DNA from: an uncultured Helicobacter sp.
Lineage (GTDB): Bacteria > Campylobacterota > Campylobacteria > Campylobacterales > Helicobacteraceae
Assembly: GCA_947177485.1 (NCBI GenBank)
Contig: CAMWUR010000016.1
Location: forward strand, 1-37,863
Length of the DNA: 37,863 bases
Direction: 5' to 3'
Numbering within the stretch: the first letter of the stretch is position 1; each line of letters starts with the position of its first letter. The position numbers were made by a program, and so were the translations under genes. Shown here one piece after another: positions 33,491-37,863 of the stretch. The notes under the pieces are model-generated. The model searched no databases. It worked only from the letters and a program-made list of their open reading frames with translations, and was not told the origin of the DNA.

Positions 33491-34407
33491 GTGAATTGAC
33501 TTTAAAAATGCAAGGAAACTTTATTTCAAGCCCCCTAAATTATACTGGGGGAAAATACAGACTCTTGCCACAAATCATGCCACTTTTCCCACGAGATATT
33601 TCTACGGCTGTGGATTTATTCTGTGGCGGGGCAAATGTAGGCATTAATATAAAAGCCAACAATATTATCCTAAATGATTCTTTAACGCAGCTCACCCAAA
33701 TCTATCAAACATTGCAAAAACAAAGCATACAAAAGATTTTTGAAGAAATCTGGGATATTATCACTACCTTTGAGCTTTCTAATAGTGCAAAAATGGGCTA
33801 TGAATTTTATCAATGCAATAGCCAAAACGGACTATCAAGCTTTAACAAAGATAAATTTTTACAATTAAGGAATCACTACAATATCCACAAAAATGCTTTG
33901 GATTTATTTGTACTCATTATTTTTGCCTTCAACAATCAAATTCGCTTCAATGCAAGAGGTCATTTTAATCTGCCATGTGGCAAAAGAGATTTTAATATAA
34001 ACATGCAAGAAAAGCTCAAACATTTTATGATAGCTTTACAGAAAAAGAATATAGAAATATTCAATAATGATTTTCGGGAGTTTGATGTCTCTATTTTGGA
34101 TTCTCAAAGTTTTATTTATATTGACCCACCCTATTTTTTAGCAACTGCGACATATAACGAAAATCAAGCTTGGGGCTTGCAAGATGAGTTAGATTTGCTT
34201 GAATTTTTAAGGATATTAGATTCTAAAAAAATTCGCTTTGCCCTCTCGAATGTTATTTGCCATAAAGGCAAAGAACATATAATCTTAAAAAAATGGCTTG
34301 AGAAAAACATAAATTTTAAAACATTTTTTTTAGAATTTAACTATAAAAATTGCAACTATCGAACAAAGAGGGCAGAATCAACAGAGGTCTTAGTCGCTAA
34401 CTATTAA
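33478..34407 (+). CDS. DNA adenine methyltransferase, D12 class (second, Dam-like)
   Basis: The 309-residue enzyme carries the Dam/DpnII pattern: SPLNYTGGKYRLLPQI at the start, the AdoMet motif DLFCGGANVG (about residues 43-52), and the catalytic IYIDPPYFLATATYNE near 218. It is distinct from the first methylase and belongs to a different D12 branch, as expected when each enzyme treats one strand of a non-palindromic site. The ATG has GAGAGGG upstream; a later ATG (MQGNF) is possible. The nuclease gene follows after nine bases. Confidence 0.88.
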   Translation: MPNISELTLKMQGNFISSPLNYTGGKYRLLPQIMPLFPRDISTAVDLFCGGANVGINIKANNIILNDSLTQLTQIYQTLQKQSIQKIFEEIWDIITTFELSNSAKMGYEFYQCNSQNGLSSFNKDKFLQLRNHYNIHKNALDLFVLIIFAFNNQIRFNARGHFNLPCGKRDFNINMQEKLKHFMIALQKKNIEIFNNDFREFDVSILDSQSFIYIDPPYFLATATYNENQAWGLQDELDLLEFLRILDSKKIRFALSNVICHKGKEHIILKKWLEKNINFKTFFLEFNYKNCNYRTKRAESTEVLVANY

Positions 34408-34416
34408 GGAGTTTGT

Positions 34417-36288
34417 ATGAGATACGATTATTTTGGAAACACGAGTTTAAGAGTTAAGAATCTACTCTATAATTTTGAAACACAATTGATTTTATTTGAG
34501 GAACTATTCAATAATGCTGATGAAAAAGACAAATGGAGTAGCAATTCTGATTTGCAGATAAAATACTTGGAACTTTTAGAGCAACATAATCTCTTAGAAT
34601 CAAAAAACAAAACCGCAGACTTAGGCACAAAAGATGCAAGAGTCAAATCTGCTCCGCTAGAAGACTATAACCTCATCAATCGCCGACAAAAATATATCAC
34701 TCAACAAGGTTATGAACTACTTAATTTAATAAAATCACAAAGCCATAAAATCGAAAACGATTTCTTGCAGATTGATTTAATATCTTTATTTTTTCTCAAA
34801 GCTACATTAAATTTTAACCATAATTCTTCTTTGTTGATTAAATACCTAGAAGTGTTTAGACATTTTAATGGACAATTGAGTATTGAAAATTTTCGATTAT
34901 TGCCACTCATAAACAACTTTAGAAACGCGCAGGATTTTATTGGGGCTATTCAAAATAATACATTAATGTCGAATATTCTCTACAATACTCCACATTATTT
35001 GGAGTTGGAATGTTTTTTAAATGACTTGCAAAATAATACAGTAAAGATAGAATATTTCAAAACAGCAAAAGGAGAAAAAACGGCTGGGAAAATCGTCAAA
35101 GTTCTAAAAGACATATTTTTGCCATTCAGAAAAACTGGGAATATAGAGCTTCTTCATATTTTATTGACTTCACATGTTTATACAGATTTCAAAAACTTAT
35201 ATTTACGATATTTAATAAAAGGAAGTAAAAAGGAAGAAAAAATAAAGGAATTGAGTGATTTTTGCAATGGAACATTAGAAGAATTTGGAAAAAGATTTTT
35301 TCGATTTATTTTTGAATCGCGAATTCAAGCAAACTTGAATGACTACTTAGATTTAAATCGTAGATATTTGAATCTCACTGGCATCTTTGAATTTCATAAA
35401 GACAAAGTAGATTTAAATATCATATTTTCAACAATCTTAAAACATTCCAAATATCAAAGAATCTTGGAACAAATTGCACAAAGCAACGTTTCCCAAAATC
35501 TTTTGGACGAATTATTTGATGATAAAGAAATGAAACAATACTTTAGAGAATTGGGCATTACTCACCTACAAGACATAAAAAGCTATAAACAATATAGAGA
35601 TAGGGAAAAACTTCAAGAACTCCTACAAACGCGTTTTACAAGAGAGCATATCATTGAAATACTAGAACTCTTTAGTGACAGAAATAATGATTCTAGAATC
35701 CATGAAAAAACAACAACGGAAGCAACAATTCCTACCATTTTTGAATATATCATTGCGATTGCTTGGTGCTATATCGATGAAAATAAAATCGAACGAATTT
35801 TAGAAGCAGGATTGAGTCTCGATTCGCAACTCTTGCCAAAATCTCATGCAGTAGGTGGGAATGCTGATTTTGTATATTCTTATTATAACCATAGCCTGAT
35901 GATTGAAGTAACGCTCACTGAAAAAACCAATCAAAGAAGAGCGGAGATGGAAAGCGTTTCACGACATTTGGGCAATCTATTATTGAGTCTAAATTCTACA
36001 ATGCGAGAGAAGACTTATGGCATATTCATTGCGCCATACTTAGACAAAAATGTCATTAATGATTTTAGAAGTCGAATCCATTGCTATTTTGAAAATGATA
36101 CAGCATATATTAAAGGAATGAAAATCTTGCCCCTTAGTACAGAAGATATCATTAGAATCCTCAAATCTCATGTGAATTATAAAGATATTTTCTCAAAATT
36201 CCAAGAAATACTTTCTAGCAAAGAACTTTGGGGAAATCAATGGTATCAAACACATGTTCAGATGATGATTGAAAACATGAAAAATTAA
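34417..36288 (+). CDS. AlwI-like type IIS restriction endonuclease
   Basis: The 623-residue protein has a long helical N-terminal part, presumably for DNA recognition, and near its end the nuclease signature of the AlwI family (PF09491 as I recall it): GGNADFVY (Asp484), LMIEVTLTEKTNQRRAEM (Glu497) and SVSRHLGNLLL, a PD-(D/E)xK site in which Thr follows Val. Members of this family cut beside short asymmetric sites such as GGATC or GAGTC; the actual site here is unknown. AAGGAG precedes the ATG. Together with the two methylases it forms a complete restriction-modification system, strongly AT-rich, likely acquired behind nadB. Confidence 0.85.
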   Translation: MRYDYFGNTSLRVKNLLYNFETQLILFEELFNNADEKDKWSSNSDLQIKYLELLEQHNLLESKNKTADLGTKDARVKSAPLEDYNLINRRQKYITQQGYELLNLIKSQSHKIENDFLQIDLISLFFLKATLNFNHNSSLLIKYLEVFRHFNGQLSIENFRLLPLINNFRNAQDFIGAIQNNTLMSNILYNTPHYLELECFLNDLQNNTVKIEYFKTAKGEKTAGKIVKVLKDIFLPFRKTGNIELLHILLTSHVYTDFKNLYLRYLIKGSKKEEKIKELSDFCNGTLEEFGKRFFRFIFESRIQANLNDYLDLNRRYLNLTGIFEFHKDKVDLNIIFSTILKHSKYQRILEQIAQSNVSQNLLDELFDDKEMKQYFRELGITHLQDIKSYKQYRDREKLQELLQTRFTREHIIEILELFSDRNNDSRIHEKTTTEATIPTIFEYIIAIAWCYIDENKIERILEAGLSLDSQLLPKSHAVGGNADFVYSYYNHSLMIEVTLTEKTNQRRAEMESVSRHLGNLLLSLNSTMREKTYGIFIAPYLDKNVINDFRSRIHCYFENDTAYIKGMKILPLSTEDIIRILKSHVNYKDIFSKFQEILSSKELWGNQWYQTHVQMMIENMKN

Positions 36289-36299
36289 TAATACTAATA

Positions 36300-36330
36300 A
36301 TATGCCCGCACAAAAAACTGATGGGCATAT
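36300..36330 (+). terminator. Hairpin after the restriction nuclease gene
   Basis: ATATGCCC (36300-36307) pairs exactly with GGGCATAT (36323-36330) around a 15-base A-rich loop, starting 11 bases after the stop codon. No U run follows, so termination is plausible rather than shown. Confidence 0.4.
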
Positions 36331-36349
36331 ACTATTGATGCCATTCATT

Positions 36350-36419
36350 GCTACAACTCAAGGCGCACCTCCAAATAACGGACACACGGCGGAGGTGCAA
36401 CTTTAGTCGTTATTGTAGC
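36350..36419. repeat. Nested palindrome with remnant of module A
   Basis: GCTACAA (36350-36356) and TTGTAGC (36413-36419) enclose GCACCTCC (36365-36372) and GGAGGTGC (36391-36398). The inner pair and the text CAACTTTAGTCG resemble the dispersed module A elsewhere in the window. It marks the right edge of the restriction-modification island and lies between two convergent genes. Confidence 0.6.
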
Positions 36420-36431
36420 AAAAGATGTTGT

Positions 36432-37781
36432 CTAGTTAAATTTATAGACAACATCTTCGACCCATGCGGCGATTCTTTCTTTTGTCTGGTTGTCTTGGTT
36501 GGCTTCGTCAATCATGAGCCCGATAAATTTGCCACAAACAACGGATTTGCTACTCTCAAATTGGTAGCCATCTGTGCTGGTTTGCCCAACCACATACGCT
36601 CTCTTTGCAAGCTTTCGATAAATATGCGCAATCCCCTCGCCAAACGTTTCGCCATAGCTGTCTTGGTCGCCAAGCCCGACAAAGGCAATGGTTTTGCCCG
36701 CAACATCGCTGGCGCTAAGTTTGGGTAGAAAATCTTCCCAATCAGACTGCAAATCGCCCTCGCCATAAGTTGGCGAAGCAAAGATGAGATTCTCATATCG
36801 GCGCAAGTCATTCCTGCTCGCCTTTGCGACATCAAAAATCTTGACATCGACATATTCCCTCAATTCTTCTGCAATTTGTTCCACAACTTTTTCTGTGTCG
36901 CCACCATCTGTGCCATAGAAAATTCCAATGGGCTTTTTGCAAACATCATTATGCGCAACTTCTGCATCTTCGTCATCATATTCTTCGTCGTCATCTATAT
37001 CATCTTCATCAGCCCAATCATTCTCATCATCTAACTCCTCATCACAATCCGAATCCGCAGCATTTATCATCTGCCGCATGCAAGCAATTTGGATTGTGGC
37101 AGGGATTGTAACACGATACGCCGGTCCTGCAATATCCAAAGCCGTCCAAAGCCCCGTTATCACCCAACCTATTGGTCCAGCAAAAACGCTAATGGCTTTT
37201 GTCAGCATTGCATTTGCACCAAAAGATAAACCATGTCCTAAGATGAGTTGAGCCAAAGCGTTGGCAACAATCACGGCGCATTTATATGCCTTGAATCCAG
37301 AAACTCGTATTGCGGCTTGCAACGCTGCTGTTACCGCTTGTGGGGTGAGCCCTTTAATATTTTCTAGCTTTAATCCAAAATCACGGCTGATTTCTTCGAG
37401 TTGCTCGGGCGTCATCTTTTCGAGCGAATCGGTAAGAACCTTATTTAGCAGCTGCATTTCGATAGTTTCTATCGAAGAATTAGGATTATAATTTACCTTG
37501 AGTTTGTCGCAAACATCGCACAGAATCTCTCGATACAAAACGCCACCACTACGTACCATATTTACAAACGTATTGCCGCCAAAACGTTGGTAGGATTCCG
37601 CAATGTCGCGCCAATATTTTACATGGTCTGGGTGATACGTTTTGTATCCATTAGACAATGTTAATGTTTCTGTGAAACGTTCCTCTCCCTTGTCCTTCGT
37701 CAAAATCTCCACGAGCACGCCCAAGAGCTCGTTGTCGCATTGATTCAAAAACTCCAAATCGGTATCGTTTTGATACGCCAT
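36432..37781 (-). CDS. YaaW/DUF3944-type domain fused to a flavodoxin
   Basis: The 449-residue protein joins two proteins normally separate. Residues 1-240 look like the DUF3944 plus UPF0174/YaaW family: an N-terminal DLEFLNQCDNELLGVLVEIL, then SGGVLYREILCDVCDKLKV, and a hydrophobic Gly/Ala-rich stretch (about 165-225) that could sit in or on a membrane. Residues 246-274 are an acidic linker with almost only Asp and Glu. From about 284 to 449 is a full long-chain flavodoxin, with the FMN phosphate loop GIFYGTDGGDTE, the ring-binding SPTYGEGDLQSDWEDFLP, GLGDQDSYGETF and STDGYQF, close to H. pylori FldA. Flavodoxin in Helicobacter accepts electrons from pyruvate oxidoreductase. The fusion might bring it to a membrane or complex. 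The ribosome-binding site is AAGGAG within a hairpin. Confidence 0.85.
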   Translation of the reverse strand: MAYQNDTDLEFLNQCDNELLGVLVEILTKDKGEERFTETLTLSNGYKTYHPDHVKYWRDIAESYQRFGGNTFVNMVRSGGVLYREILCDVCDKLKVNYNPNSSIETIEMQLLNKVLTDSLEKMTPEQLEEISRDFGLKLENIKGLTPQAVTAALQAAIRVSGFKAYKCAVIVANALAQLILGHGLSFGANAMLTKAISVFAGPIGWVITGLWTALDIAGPAYRVTIPATIQIACMRQMINAADSDCDEELDDENDWADEDDIDDDEEYDDEDAEVAHNDVCKKPIGIFYGTDGGDTEKVVEQIAEELREYVDVKIFDVAKASRNDLRRYENLIFASPTYGEGDLQSDWEDFLPKLSASDVAGKTIAFVGLGDQDSYGETFGEGIAHIYRKLAKRAYVVGQTSTDGYQFESSKSVVCGKFIGLMIDEANQDNQTKERIAAWVEDVVYKFN

Positions 37782-37788
37782 GTTGTCT

Positions 37789-37807
37789 CCTTATTTTGAA
37801 AATAAGG
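37789..37807 (-). promoter_or_regulatory. Hairpin covering the Shine-Dalgarno of the flavodoxin fusion
   Basis: The 19 bases CCTTATTTTCAAAATAAGG on the minus strand are a perfect palindrome apart from the central base, and they end in the AAGG of the AAGGAG ribosome-binding site, seven bases before the ATG. In RNA the binding site would be half buried in an A-U-rich stem, which could act as a translational switch, possibly temperature-sensitive. It may instead be a protein-binding operator. Confidence 0.55.
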
Positions 37808-37810
37808 AAT

Positions 37811-37863
<53 letters not shown>

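Overview
The window looks like one end of a contig from a Helicobacter-like member of the Campylobacterota. Supporting gene content: a three-gene petABC bc1 complex with a diheme cytochrome c1, a Csd4/Pgp1-type cell-shape carboxypeptidase, an FTR1-P19 iron-uptake operon, a speE-like gene directly before coaE, a cysteine-rich Sel1 (Hcp-type) protein, and a flavodoxin close to the H. pylori FldA type. All assignments come from reading the sequence and remembered family motifs; no search was run. No tRNA, rRNA, CRISPR array, insertion sequence or phage gene was seen.

Layout. (1) 1-514 has no gene. It holds palindromic repeat modules and a perfect 111-bp inverted repeat just downstream of an asparaginase gene. 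(2) 515-5023, minus strand, is an AT-rich block of exported proteins behind one strong promoter: a 49-residue very basic exported peptide, an intercistronic hairpin, three outer-membrane beta-barrel proteins, a secreted C39-type cysteine peptidase, a 35-residue exported peptide missed by ordinary length cut-offs, and L-asparaginase. This is the best candidate for an undescribed system. It recalls the FapD/FapF part of functional-amyloid loci but has its own small basic peptide first. (3) 5113-10705, minus strand, is surface assembly: two glycosyltransferases, a bifunctional mannose-1-phosphate guanylyltransferase/mannose-6-phosphate isomerase, and a Csd4-like carboxypeptidase. (4) 10744-13535 is petABC with its terminator. 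(5) 13629-16318 is an operon of a much shortened speE-like gene, coaE, dapF and a Bax-type glucosaminidase.

(6) 16319-16968 has no gene and is packed with the same dispersed repeats. (7) 16969-24581, plus strand, is the seven-gene P19/FTR1 iron operon: permease, P19, DUF2318-YHS membrane protein, two FtsX-type permeases, ATPase, TlpA-type lipoprotein. (8) 24662-28463 has two tandem paralogues with a possible OB-fold start, a coiled coil and a receiver-like end, then the Sel1 protein. (9) 28488-30794, minus strand, is uvrC and a DUF721-like gene; the latter overlaps head-on with a small lipoprotein gene that leads into nadB (30985-32430). (10) 32450-36288 is an AT-rich restriction-modification island with two D12-class adenine methylases and an AlwI-like nuclease. 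(11) 36432-37781, minus strand, encodes an unusual fusion of a YaaW/DUF3944-type domain, an acidic linker and a complete flavodoxin. Its ribosome-binding site lies in a perfect hairpin, and about 50 G end the window.

Base composition is uneven. The exported-peptide block and the restriction island are clearly richer in A+T than the housekeeping genes, which suggests both were acquired. The dispersed palindromes cluster at boundaries: after ansA, before the speE-like gene and iron operon, and after the restriction island.
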